From Adineta steineri (taxonomy: Eukaryota; Rotifera; Eurotatoria; Adinetida; Adinetidae): DNA of 64,000 bases. Positions 31,768 to 44,528 of the stretch are shown here, one piece after another. Numbering within the stretch: position 1 is the stretch's first letter; each line of letters begins with the position of its first letter. The position numbers were made by a program, and so were the translations under genes. The stretch covers positions 380,360-444,359 of the forward strand of contig CAJNOI010000065.1 of the NCBI GenBank assembly GCA_905250115.1, read 5' to 3'. The notes beneath the pieces were generated by a model. That model ran no database searches and was not told the origin of the DNA. It was given only the letters and a program-made list of their open reading frames with translations.

Positions 31768-34103
31768 TTGAGAATGTTATCAAATTTATTTTTCAAAAAG
31801 ACACTGCTATTTATAACAGTAGTAACGTATCATCATAACACTTAAGATGCCAAAGCTTATCAAAATATAGAAAAAAAAAACTATCAATTATTTTTTCTTT
31901 AGCAACATCAAAGTCATGTTCGAAAATATCGATATTTAAATGCTTTTATTTATTAGTAAGATGTCACAGGCACATATTCATGTATCCGATTGAATATAGT
32001 ATTATTCATATGAGTTTTACTATCATAAAATAGATATATTATTTATTGATGAAATCATAGCCCACTCATTTTTTTTCTGCGATTCTTTTTTTGATACATT
32101 AAAAACATAGATTAATTGTTTTTTGAAGATTAACAAAACCAATTTTCAAATCTCTAAGTTTCATATTTCATCAATAATATTTTTTGAAATTATAAATTGA
32201 TTTTCAAGCCTGTTGGTACATAATTGAAAACTATGCTTAATTTACTTTCTCGTATTAATGTCTAACTCATCTTCTTCTTTACCACATATTCTCTAGCATT
32301 AGTCCATAATTAACACGGCACAAAGGCCGCTAAGCTCTCCACCGAAAGTCGATCGAAAAATAATCTTTTTTCTAGTATTTTTTCATACACTGTGCAGAAA
32401 AGATCAAAATAAACAAAAGAATTGCAATTCTGATTCGATTTACTTCAGTTCAATACTCAGTTTGTATTAAAAAGAAAACAATTTCTTCTTGTCAAAAATA
32501 TATATTTCGAAAAATTCATGAATATTAAAGCGACAAATACGATATGAACTATGACTTGAGTGTTGTGAAAAAGATTATTAAAAAGTCTATATCTTTACAA
32601 GTGTGTTCGTAATAGGCTCTTTGCACGAGTATGTCGTGTAACATTTAGACGTCTCTTATAACTTCAACTAGTTTTATCTACTGATCAAAACTATATCGAA
32701 GAAAAAAATCATTGGCAATTCTTGAGTTGCCGAATTATAAGGTGAAACATCTACACTAGAATATTTACCTTTCATGTCTAGCATGCTGATTTTACTCAGG
32801 AAAAACATTGCAACTAAACTCAGACTTTCTAATGGTGCAGAAGGCATATTCCGATAACTTGCATACAATAAATCCTCTAATAATATTTACTTAAATGACA
32901 AAACTTCACCAAATTCAACACTAAGTCAAAATGTGTACGAACGGAGTATTCGAACTGCAAGATTCACTCAATACTTGTGATGCTCGAATCGAAATTAATT
33001 CGAGTTTACATTAGCAAATAAACTGTTTCGTTTAATCTCGATGACTTAGTTCTAAGAATTACCTCCAAAATAATACTATCGAATTGCAAAACTTCATCCC
33101 ATCTTCACATGCTTCCAATGCTATTCAATAAGATATTTAGTTCTCCCAAACATATTTAAGTTATTCATATATTGAATTAATACCATATCCAACCATTATA
33201 CAAAAACTATATTAATAACAAATCTGTAAAAAAAATCATTAATTAATAATACAGAACGGACCTATAATTTGAATTCAACATTCTCTATGATTCTCAATTT
33301 AAACTTAATATTAAAAACGGCGTATAAATATTTATAATTTCTGGCACAATGATCAACGATCAAACAGTGACTGTTCAGTGCATGACCCTCTTTCTATTTG
33401 AGGAATCGAAATATTATATGATTATTTTATAAGTTGATAGACAACTATGAGTAAAGTTTCATCCATATCTATGCCCATTTCCACTCGCTATAAACTAGTG
33501 GACTAATGAATGTGCACATGAACGAACATTTACTTGGCACATAATCCTCTTTTCAGTAGAAGAAATTAAAGATGTTTATCTATTTGTATGTACAAAGGGT
33601 ATCAGCACGTCATCAATAAAATGATCGATCGATTCATTGTTCACCATCATATGTATAGTATTGACTTTGATAGTCAGAGTTCATCTAATTCCACAAGACT
33701 CATGCAAAACATAAGAGAAAGAAATCAAATCATAGATGATTTGTTTTCACTTTCTCTTCCACAAATCATTGCAAAACAAGTGATGAGTATTTAACTGACA
33801 GAATATAAAAATAAAAAAGAGTTTAATTCCCTTATGTATTGACATGCATGCCCATTCATATAACTAAAATAACACTATCTAATAGATCAAACAAGTACTC
33901 ATATAGCTAACCATTCTTATTCGTCATTGCTCTAAACTATTGTGAATCAATGAGAATTTTTCCTTTTCTACAATATACATTGTTAGCCAACAAGACAGCA
34001 GGAAAAAGAGAGGAAGAGAAGAACGATGAACAAATCACAATTTCTTGAAAATTGATCAAGTTGAATACGACAACGAATACATTAATTTCCATTCCCATCT
34101 ATC
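31768..34103. other. Intergenic region, EGF gene to Hox1
   Basis: AT-rich DNA between divergent genes and likely regulatory for both. A small GC-richer island is at about 32308-32350. Short open frames such as 33588-33794 have no splice or family support. No mobile element was recognised. Confidence 0.4.
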
Positions 34104-35299
34104 ATGTTGAATCAATACGAACATTGTCAAACATATACAACTTATCCATCTCATCAAAATTCTTTTCATCATCATGATACATTGACAAATCCAATTGTTT
34201 CCCAAACATCACCAACGAATTATAATTTACTGGATGAAAACTATATCTATACATCAATACCACAATCTTTATCGGAAAATTCTTATGAAATCTACACACC
34301 ACAAGCTGAATCGATTTATCATCCAATTGAATCATTCGATCAAGGCTATTATGATTTCAATAATTCACAATCTCATAGTAATTTTTCATTAAATAATACT
34401 CAATCACAAATTATCGAACATTTATCAATCGACGAAAAACCACTTGTAAATGAATTGAAATATAAATGGATGGAAATAAAACGTGCACCACCTAAAATAT
34501 CAGGTACTAAATTAATTATACTAGCATTTATCCTGAAATCTATTCCATATCAGATCGAAACAAGAAGAATAATGAATAAACATACACACGTATCCAAAAA
34601 ATGAATGATGAAGTTTTTTTTTCTACCAATCACCTTGTCACGATAGATGATTGATGAGTTTGAATATACTGCTGAGAAATTGTTATGATAAGCCATTTGA
34701 AAAACTGACAAATTAAAAAATATAATTTACCAAGTTTTCAGAGAGGACAGATGCATATGTTGGTATCTCATTCAATAAAAATAATTAAACAAAAATATCT
34801 ATCATCAGTTCATTTGATGTTTTCTTTGATTCATATCTTTGACGATGATGTAATATAAGATCATCTTATACACATATGTTTATTTGAAGGTAAATCGACA
34901 GATTATATATATCGTACATCAAGAGATTGGTCACTAAATAATACAACAGGTCGAATGAATTATTCCAATAAACAATTGACAGTATGAATTTAATGTTTAT
35001 TATTTTTTTAATAGAAAAATATATATTTTTAATTTAGGAACTTGAAAAAGAATTTTATTTTAGTCGTTATTTAACACGTGTAAGACGTGTTGAAATTGCT
35101 GCAACCTTACAATTAAGTGAAAATCAAGTCAAAGTAAATTTTATTTTAAATCAATTAAAATACAGTTGTTTTATGTATATTACTTAGATTTGGTTTCAAA
35201 ATCGTCGTATGAAAGATAAAAAAAGGAAAACATTGAAGTATGTTATTATGATATTGAATTCACTTATATATTTTTCGTTTTTTTTCATTTTATAGTTAA
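34104..35299 (+). CDS. Hox1: Labial/Hox1 homeodomain transcription factor
   Basis: Four exons (34104-34503, 34890-34981, 35038-35133, 35188-35237) plus a four-base terminal exon (35296-35299) give 213 aa. The PBX-binding hexapeptide region reads YKWMEIKR (residues 120-127), the labial-type form. The homeodomain (about 151-210) contains [29 protein letters not shown] and [15 protein letters not shown], closest to Hox1/labial. Introns cut the homeodomain after positions 14 and 46. The protein ends about three residues after the homeodomain. If the last intron is retained, translation stops at 35295 after an extra hydrophobic tail. Hox1 specifies anterior body identity. Confidence 0.9.
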
Positions 35300-36587
35300 T
35301 ATGCTATCAAGTGAATTCATTATATATATATACAGATAGTACTGTGTTTAATCTGTGTTGTTATTATTGTGCCTTTTTTTGTTTTGATTGATGGTATCTA
35401 TAAAAAAAAAAAAGAAATCAAAGATGAACGAATAAGCCGAAAATTTTGTTTTTATTGTATTGTACGACATGACAGTATGTATTCAAGTGAATATTCTCAT
35501 GCATCCATCAACTATCAATGGCAAAAATTAATTTGATTACACATTTCTATATCGGCTATGCTTGGTTAACTAATTTTTCCAAATCACTAGAGAGAGAGAT
35601 CGATCAAATTTATTGTTATTTCATATGTAAATTGAAAAAGACAAATCAATAAAGAAATGTATGAAAATAAAAATGTGTGAAATTGAGTGAATTAAATAAT
35701 CAAGCAAAATAAAAGAAACGATCAAATGATGAATATATTCCATATTTTATTGTATTAAGCGTTATTTTGATTATTGAAGTTTAGAAATAATAGAAAAAGA
35801 TTTAGTTTTCCGGTGGAAATTTATATAGAGGTTATCCTAAATAAAAAGTCACAATATTATGAATGTGCCTATATCATTAAAACATCTATCATACTCGTTC
35901 TAAACGTTTGTTACAAAAATACTCTATTATGCTATTATACTTAAATCTATTAGCCAGTGAATATTTGGATTATTTTCAATATCAAAATGTAATGTATGAA
36001 TGCCATCATAGTGGTGCTGTTAGAAAACATAAACGATGAATCGAGATCAAATCAAGAATCGGTTCGATTATATTGTGAATTTTATTTTAAAATAAAATAG
36101 GATACAGAATTAAATAAAACTACTTTTATGATGAAAGAAAATTTAAGTCATCATCATCATCAAATGAATGAGAAAATTTTTAAGAATTATTTATTTGTCA
36201 AAAATAATGAATCAGAAGAAAATAATAAATATAATAGACTTTTAATAATATAATAGTATTTATCTAGCACTTTAAATCAGTGTTACTGAGATTAACCTCA
36301 ATGATAGTATGGATTAATTCAATATAATAAGCACATCGCTTACTGATATTTTCCCATACAAACAATGACATATCTACTATGGTTATTTCCTATATATTAT
36401 ATCGGTTTTTTCCTTTTCTCTAGATTTCGTTTATACACATATGTCTCCGGTAGTTATATATAAATAGAAAGAAAAGAAAAGAAAAATCATTTTTATATGG
36501 AATGACATTTCTCTTACCGATTGAGAACTTGTCCACTGCTGATTTAAGTAAATCTATTCTCGATAATATTTATTTTTTCCTTTTTAG
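35300..36587. other. Intergenic region, Hox1 to GIMAP-like gene
   Basis: AT-rich, with no supported exon. A TTTTTCCTTTTTAG acceptor-like sequence ends at 36587, immediately before the next start codon. It may close a 5' UTR intron or be a trans-splice acceptor. Confidence 0.4.
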
Positions 36588-37973
36588 ATGCCATCAGTAT
36601 CACAAACAAACATTTGTAAAGGAGCTAATCTTCTTTTCGGTGTTAGTGGAAGTGGCAAAAGTTCAACAATTAATTATCTATGTGGTGAAATAAAGTGTGA
36701 AGCTGGTGATGCTGAAAGTTCTGTAACACAAAACTGTAAATTAGTTCGTGTAGAACGTAAAAATTCAACCTTTTATGAAAAATATTTTTTGGATATGCAG
36801 GGTTATAATGATAGCCGACCAGAACAGAATCAAGCTAAAATATTTGAAACGATGAAATTATATTTTATGGAAAGTGATATAACAATGATAAAATCTATTA
36901 TATTTGTTATTAGTATATTGGATGTAAGAACTAATTTGTATCAACGATTTTCTCAATTTTTAGCTGAATTATTTCAAAAAGATCAAGTTGAATCTAATGC
37001 AATTGTTATATTAACAAAAGGTGATGAATTAATATTAGAAAAAAAGGAAAAGAAAATTGAAAATATTCGAAAAAATTTGTTAGAACTTGTAGCTAATCAT
37101 GGATGGCCTGCAATACAAATTATTGAATGGTCAAATGAAAAACCATTACCAAATCAAGAAGAGAAATTGTTAAATGCTATTGAACAACTTAAAGGATTTA
37201 ATTTAAAAACAGTATTACAAGAAGTAGAAGATGAAATTAATTTAGAAGTGCAAGAACTTTATGATTCACTTGATAATATTATAATAGTAAAACATGATGC
37301 AAAACAAGAATTAAAAGAGTTCAAAATTGATCGACAAGTAGAAGAGAACATCGTAATTAATTGTGATCGAGTAGAATATGTTACTGTACCGGCTGAAACT
37401 CAGAAACGAACATTAACTGCTGAAAAATCGGTGCATTTCAAGGGACATGTCGCGGGTTCTGATCTGGAAGATGCTGAAGAAACTTTCCTGAATATCTGTG
37501 GCGCACTTGGCGGCATAGCAGGCACTACCTTTATTGCTGCGGAAATGACTGGTAGACAATATTTCACACGAACTAAAGAGCTACAATTTGACCATAAAGT
37601 TACAAATATCACATTCGACAAAACTCCTGATGATATTCATCTTCTTGATCGGTTGAATTACACCATAGATCCAGAAGATCAACGTCGGGTAAAAATTTTT
37701 GCATATTTTTCGTGGGGAGGTTCTCCAGTTGTTAGCTGGGACTTCCATATGAGAGTAACTGCAACCCTTGAACAGACTTTCATCACAAGACCAGAATACA
37801 AAAATAAAATTATCGTTCCACACCAGGAAGTTAAAAAAGTTATGAAAAATGTTACCGATTTTAAACAAGAATTAATTACAGTAAAAGAACCATATGAAGA
37901 AAAAAAGTATATACGTAACAAAGAACAAATTAAAAAATCATTAATTCAAGAACGTATCAACAAATTATCATAA
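36588..37973 (+). CDS. Intronless AIG1/GIMAP-like P-loop GTPase
   Basis: A single 461-residue frame. The P-loop is GVSGSGKSS (residues 18-26), a switch/G3-like DMQGYNDS is near residue 70, and a G4-like LTKGDE is near 145. This resembles AIG1/GIMAP or related septin-like TRAFAC GTPases. A charged helical region follows. The C-terminal half has a Gly/Ala-rich hydrophobic stretch (LGGIAGTTFIAAE), which could touch membranes, and ends in Lys/Glu-rich helices. I do not recognise the C-terminal domain. The gene has no coding intron while its neighbours have many, so retroposition or acquisition is possible. Base composition of the 3' half (about 37380-37800) is slightly higher in GC. Confidence 0.75.
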   Translation: MPSVSQTNICKGANLLFGVSGSGKSSTINYLCGEIKCEAGDAESSVTQNCKLVRVERKNSTFYEKYFLDMQGYNDSRPEQNQAKIFETMKLYFMESDITMIKSIIFVISILDVRTNLYQRFSQFLAELFQKDQVESNAIVILTKGDELILEKKEKKIENIRKNLLELVANHGWPAIQIIEWSNEKPLPNQEEKLLNAIEQLKGFNLKTVLQEVEDEINLEVQELYDSLDNIIIVKHDAKQELKEFKIDRQVEENIVINCDRVEYVTVPAETQKRTLTAEKSVHFKGHVAGSDLEDAEETFLNICGALGGIAGTTFIAAEMTGRQYFTRTKELQFDHKVTNITFDKTPDDIHLLDRLNYTIDPEDQRRVKIFAYFSWGGSPVVSWDFHMRVTATLEQTFITRPEYKNKIIVPHQEVKKVMKNVTDFKQELITVKEPYEEKKYIRNKEQIKKSLIQERINKLS

Positions 37974-39034
37974 GAAAATCTTTTTTCTATGTTTCGAAAA
38001 ATCTATTTTTTTTGTCATAATTAAATAAACAAGAATAAAATATAAAAAAGGATAGGACTCAAATAATATTTGTCTTTTGATTTAACCCTAATATTCATTA
38101 TTTAAATTCTATTGAAATGATATCATTAATAACATTTTTTCCATGCATAATTTAACTTGATCATATCAGTTAGTGATCTACTATTTAAACAACTTAGAAT
38201 CAAGCAATAGGCATTTCTTGAGCGATGGAACTTATATTATTTTTTTCTCTTTTCATTCATTATACAAAATCTTTTTAAATTCACTAATTTGATGCAGACA
38301 TAATTCCGATTTACCTTTGTTGATATAGCGTAAAGACATAAACAAGTAGGTAGTAACATTTTTTTTCTTCAAAAAAATTGAAGGACGAAAAACTAAAAGA
38401 AAACATATACACTGAAACATTTTTGTGTGAATAAAAGTTTCTTTTAAAATAAGCATAATTTAGTTTAAGTTTATTTCATTATATAAATATACTGTCTTAT
38501 TAAACTAAGAAAAATTTTATCTATTGAAAAAAGTCATCAACAAAACGGATTTTTAATACTCTTTTATTATAGCAAAAACGATTTCATTGCATGATGTCTT
38601 CGTATCCGATGTAATAAACTATTTCATTCTTTCTTATCTACAGTTTTATGGAGTTATGATACACAATGAATAGAAAATAAAGAGTTATATCAAAAAGGAA
38701 TTTGAGTATCTCGATGTTGTAGTAGAAGTTATTAAGAAAGAACAGTGTTATGCAAAAAGCATGCATGTCAAAGATAGATAAAATTTTATTATGAGTGAAA
38801 AACTACATCATAACATTGAGGACACGTGTTTGAAAATAAGAACTTTTTATTGGAATAAAATTTTATTTGTACAGTTTTAAATGGAATGATCAGCTTATCA
38901 ATTCTCATACAAGATCTGCTCTCATACTCTTACTTAAACAGGTAATTGAATTTAAAAAATAGAAAAAATGAAATAAATGACAATAATCAGGAATACATAA
39001 AAATGCGAGTGAAAAATTACTATTCAATGTATAT
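37974..39034. other. Convergent intergenic region
   Basis: AT-rich DNA between two convergent genes. No exon, RNA gene or repeat was supported. Confidence 0.4.
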
Positions 39035-40228
39035 TTATGAAAGATCTGTTGTAGGATTTGGAAGAATAATCATTGCTTCTTGATATGCATTATCAGTTGC
39101 TTGTTGAATAGCTTGAAAGATTTCATAAGATTGTTTTCCATATAAAACATTGTTTTTTGTCTTTCGATAGAGACTATCATAAAGAAGAAATGCAATTGTA
39201 CTTTTAGCAAACTATAAACAGAAAAATATAGATATAGATATATTTACTGTTTCGAAGTCACTTACTGCAATATTATTATGTATTCTTAAGTCTTTGATAC
39301 AAGCAGCTTTAGCATGGCTGGCAGATATTTGTGAAATTGGAATGTTAAACTCTTTGCTTTTATTGTATACTTCATTTAAAAACCCACCACACACGTATGC
39401 AGCTGGAGTTGCAGTAAAAGTTCGTCTTTTACTACCGTGTACACTGTTCTCTAAAGAACACGTATCATTATATGTTGTACATAAGCCAGATGAACGACGG
39501 ATCAATGAATTTAATTGCATGATTTGAATATCATAAGCAGATCCACCGGCAGCGATGTCCTAGTAAATAGTGATAAGTAGAAATGGTTACAACAATACTA
39601 TCATACTTACATAAGTATTGATTACAATTCGAAGATCTCGTGTTGATGAATATCGATAATAAATATCGAGTGAACTGAATGAACGCTTAATTTTAATACC
39701 TGATGGAAACAAAAATTAAAAAACATCGTAAGCAATAATATCAATTTCATAAGTACGACATACGTTCGGATGTATCATCACAATCATAATTTTGTGAAGT
39801 AACAATACAAATTAGTTCTCCATTTTTTCCATAGAATTCGAATCAAAACTAGAATAAAAATAAAGCATTTAATATTATTTTTTCTTTACGATTGAAAAAA
39901 ACTAATATTACATCCTCATTCCATGATGGGCTGGTTCTGACACTAATTGTTCCTTGCACATATCGATTTGAAAGAATTGTTTGATCACCATTGTATTCAC
40001 ATCGATATTGTGCACTATCTTCACCGGGTCGTTTAGCAAACGGAATCAAATGACGATCACCATGTATATAACACACACCAGGCGCAGGTTGAGAACCAGT
40101 CAAATGCATACAATAACCTTAAGAAAATTTTATAAGTAATAATTGACAACATCGAAGTCCAAAAAAAAAGACTTACTGGAGAAAGCAATCATGATAATTG
40201 CCCATTGTTGAACGTGCTTCATGTCCAT
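39035..40228 (-). pseudogene. Secreted VWD-like protein gene with an in-frame stop
   Basis: Six exons on the complement (40177-40228, 39912-40117, 39764-39848, 39611-39699, 39266-39559, 39035-39211) would encode about 300 residues. It begins with a signal-like segment (HVQQWAIIMIAFSS). The next part has CYIHGDRHLIPF, and later parts have IVINTY and GLCTTYND; this resembles a von Willebrand D fold, but weakly. The second codon of exon 3 is TGA (39843-39845), and all three frames of that exon close, so the normal splice join gives a truncated protein of 87 residues. Every other join keeps frame. A distant donor-acceptor pair inside exon 3 could bypass the stop. It may be a recent pseudogene, an allele or a base-call error. 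Confidence 0.55.
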
Positions 40229-42372
40229 ATGTATTTCAATAATCTAGAAGAAAATAGTTATACTCATACCTTTGCTAAAAAGATGTGGACGCTTTTATAA
40301 AGAAAACAAGAGAACTGATTCATATACTTAGTAGGGCTGTTACGTTACTTATTATTCATTACTTTATTGTTCTGATTACTTTATTAGAAGTAATAAAGTA
40401 ATGAGTAATGTGACAGGCGCACCAATTTGTATCCTTTGAAAATGATTTCCTGCGCGAAATTTTACATACCCGCTGCCATAAGAACGAGAATGAAAAACAA
40501 AAGAGACTGTTCCCGAAGAACACTATTTCTAATACAGACTCTTTGAAAGTTTTACTATTCTTTCGAATTTCTTGAAACGTTTCAAAGTCAAGCACATACT
40601 AAAATAAAACTCATTGTATCGATGTAATCGTTCTCTACTTGTCAGAATATATTTGAAAAGGTAATGAGTAACTATTGTATATTTGAAATCAGACCAACCA
40701 CCTTTAGACTTCTTCATCTTTTCAATTGTTTTGTCGAACTTGAAACTCTAACGATATCACCATTGATCGAAGTATCTATAAACTTTTTTGTTCGACGCCA
40801 ACCAATATCAGTAAATACTTTTTTCAGATAACAATAAATCGTCAATAGTACCTAGCAACCTTATTGCATTACATTCTGTTTGTTGATATTTGATAAACAG
40901 CAAACAGCCCTTTTTATTTTTTAAGCCACTCCCACATAACATCTTCAGAAATGAAATGTTTTGTCGTTTTATTTTATTATTGTAAAATATTCACTTCTCA
41001 TTATTATTCGTAGTATATCACTTAACGTTATCTTTGCAAGAATTATTCCTACAGAATTTATTAGATTATCATTTTTATTATATAACTAAAATAAAGTTTA
41101 AGTGACTGAGAAAAAACCCACTCTATTGATATGCTCGTCGTTTATCTGATGCTTTTATTAACTCAATGACGCACAAATAATTCTTGGTACAACCTTCTTC
41201 CTATAGCAAAACTGAAAAATCTTTCCCAAATAGACATGAATCATGCCTATGACTTCTCAGGTAGAAATACGTCTCAAGCAAAAAGCATGTGTTTATGTTC
41301 GGTACACAATTACGCAATCTAAAAAATGCTGTAGGCAAATATAACATTTAGTTCTAATTTTTGAAGTTGAGATAAAAGAACATACACAGCACACCTTCAA
41401 TGATTTATTTCATAATAAAAAAGTTTATGACATAGCAATAATCTTATCTTATTTCAAAGAGAGACATTATTCATCAGATAGATTTTTCCAACCAAGATTA
41501 AAAATATTTATTTCATAATTTATACAATTGACGATTCTTTAAATATTATTCCTGCTCGTCTTACAATGATGATTAATCAGTTATTAAGAGAAGTAAATTT
41601 TTTGCATAATACTTCTGTAACCATCTAGGTCATCTTTAAGATGTATTGTTCTATAATTGAAAATTTATTCTATAGACATGAATTTCAAATTAGCATATAT
41701 ATTTCTTTCGAATCGAGTGAAGAATTTCTTTATTTAAAAAATAATAAATCGTAAGTTTATTAAGGCAATAAACATCTGTACAGTATGAAAAAAAACTCAT
41801 TTATTGCATTCATAAATAAATTCAATCTTTCTATCATTTGCAACACATTATTTCTATCAATTAATGATTAAGTAAGTGACCGACGTTGTCTTCTATTGGT
41901 TCGATTCGAGCCATTCTGTTTCCTTTCGTTCCTTTACGAATATTGCTATTTAATGTATCTAGTTGTCAGCACATATCAATTATTTCAATGTCATTTTGAC
42001 AGATCGTTGTATAGTGCATAGATGTGTTTAAAAACTCGACCATTGATAAACTATCGAACGCAAGTAGATATAAAAGAAAAAACGAGCCCTATTCATTGCC
42101 TTCTTTTGTTTCTCGTTTACATGTTTTTCTTATTGATTATTTGTAAGATGATAATCATTGAATACTTTCCTAATAAAAAATCATTTAAACTATTCATAAA
42201 TTTATATTTCTAGATGTATATCTTCATTATCTATCACTCGTTTGTAACCTTTTTCTATAATAACAAAGCAAATAAACTGATTTTATTTTCTCATTAATAG
42301 ATTCAATGTAAACAATAAATAAAAAAGTTTTTTTTTAATTAATTCATCAGTTTCATAAAACTTTCATCATTC
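40229..42372. other. Intergenic region upstream of NFI
   Basis: AT-rich, with no supported exon. At about 40346-40421 there is an imperfect stem-loop whose arms share CATTACTTTATT, preceded by TAGGGCTGTTACG, which looks like a remnant of a small DNA-transposon end. Nothing else was seen. Confidence 0.4.
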
Positions 42373-44495
42373 ATGTCTCATGTAAGCAAAAAAAGTTTTT
42401 TTCGAGTAAAAAAAATTTATTCTTCAAAAAATAATTTAGCTCGAAGGTTCAGAATGTATCGAAGCATTAATACCATTTGTTAAAGCATTTTCATTTACAT
42501 GGTTTAATTTACAAGCAGCTAAACGTCGCTATCAAAAACAACATGAAACACCGATGCCTATCGAGATGGAACGAGTGATGAAAGAAGATTTTATGGTTTG
42601 TTACAGAAAAAAAATATAAACAAATAAATAAAATATTTTTTTATAGAATCAACGGTATGCAGATAAAATAAAATGGACAGTTCGTATATTAGCAAAATTA
42701 CGAAAAGATATAAAACGGGAATGTCGGGGAGATCTTGTTAAAACTATAACGGAAGGAAATATTCAAAGTCCATGTATTATATCAAATGCGGATACAAAAA
42801 ATAAGATGCGTCGTATTGATTGTTTACGTCAAGCTGATAAAGTTTGGCGATTAGATGTTGTTATGGTTGTATTATTTCGGGGTAGGAGATTTTTTGTTTT
42901 AAATTATGTTTTTAATTTTTTTTTGAAAAATAGGAATCCCATTGGAAAGTACAGATGGTGAACGATTAAGTAAATGTAAAGAATGTAAAAATCCTGCATT
43001 ATGTATTAATCCATATCATATTGTTATACGTGTAAAAGAGCTTGAAGTTTATCTTGTAAATTTTATAAATAATGCACGTAAGTTAGAGAGTAGAGAATGA
43101 AAAAACAATAGATTGTTTTTAATTATTTAATAGAATCGTCACCGGCAAATATCATTCCAAGTGTATTCTCTACCAGTGAATTACAACACATGGCAACTAG
43201 TATGTATTGATAAGAACAAATAGATTAGAGAGAATGGCATTGAAGCCGTGATTAGTTCTGTATATAGAAACAATACTATTGCTAGTTATCTATACAAATA
43301 GAAATATGACTGAGTTTTACGAAAACGAAATTTATTTAGATTCGATCAGTGAAGGTGGTTCAACAAAAGAAGTACTAGGAGCGGATTATCTTGGTTCAAT
43401 GTTAAAAATGGAAACTGATGATTATGCAGATGCACAACCAAGTTCAGTCACTCAACAACCTGATCTATTGAAAATGTGTCGAAGCAGGTATGAAAAACAA
43501 ACTATTTTAAATTTCATATGTATATATTATTGTATTTTGTATAGAAAAACAAGTTCATCAGATAGTCCACGTATAGCTAAACGTCGTCGTACATTAAATA
43601 ATACATGTTCTACTGATGAAGGTGATAGTCATGATCTTAATGATGGACAAGGTAAAATATATTTTCATTTCTTCTTTTGAATTCTTAATAATTTTGTTTT
43701 AAAAAATGATTAGCATCAGCTTATGATGTATATGAATCGAAAATTGCGTCATCGGCTGGTAATGAACCTCCATCAACATGTCATATAACATCTACCAATG
43801 ATTCCAATACTTATTCAACTTATCAACAACAACAAGATGATATTAATATTGCACCAAAATCAATTATAGAACCAAATAAAATCGAACCCGTTACACCACG
43901 TCCACCATTTTCTCAAATTGGTATTCATAATCATGTATCACTAAATCTACATTTTACCAACCAGCAGCAACAGCAGCAGCAGCAACAACAACAACAACCA
44001 CAAATAAAAACTTTAACATCATCATCATCAACAACTCAAAAATCATCGGATCAAAAAATTATTTCCGAACGTTTGATTGAAACACTTGTTCAACGTTTTA
44101 ATGATACTCAACAACAGCAGCAGCAACAACAACAGCAACAACAGCAACGTGCATCTTCTCATCCACATACGATTGAATATTTTCATCAAGAACCATCGAC
44201 AGAATCAATATCTAATAATTCAAAAATTTCAAATAAAGTTTTTTCTAAACCCGTAACAACATCAGCAATAAATATTTTATCTGCACGAGAAAGACCTATA
44301 ACAAGTTCATTAACAACAACAAGTTATAATACATCTTTTATACAACCTCAAACAGATGAGAAAACAAATTCAAATAATGCTATACGTTTAACATCAGCAG
44401 CTGATCGAGTTTTACCAGCATTTCATACATTTTCAGAATTAAAAAGTTATTTACAAACTATTGGCTTAGATGTTGAATTAGTACCAGCATCAAAT

Positions 44496-44528
<33 letters not shown>

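Noticed and set aside
40346..40421. Stem-loop with CATTACTTTATT arms as a complete transposon
   Set aside because: Only one end resembles a transposon terminus, and there is no matching end or target duplication; kept as a remnant within the intergenic note.
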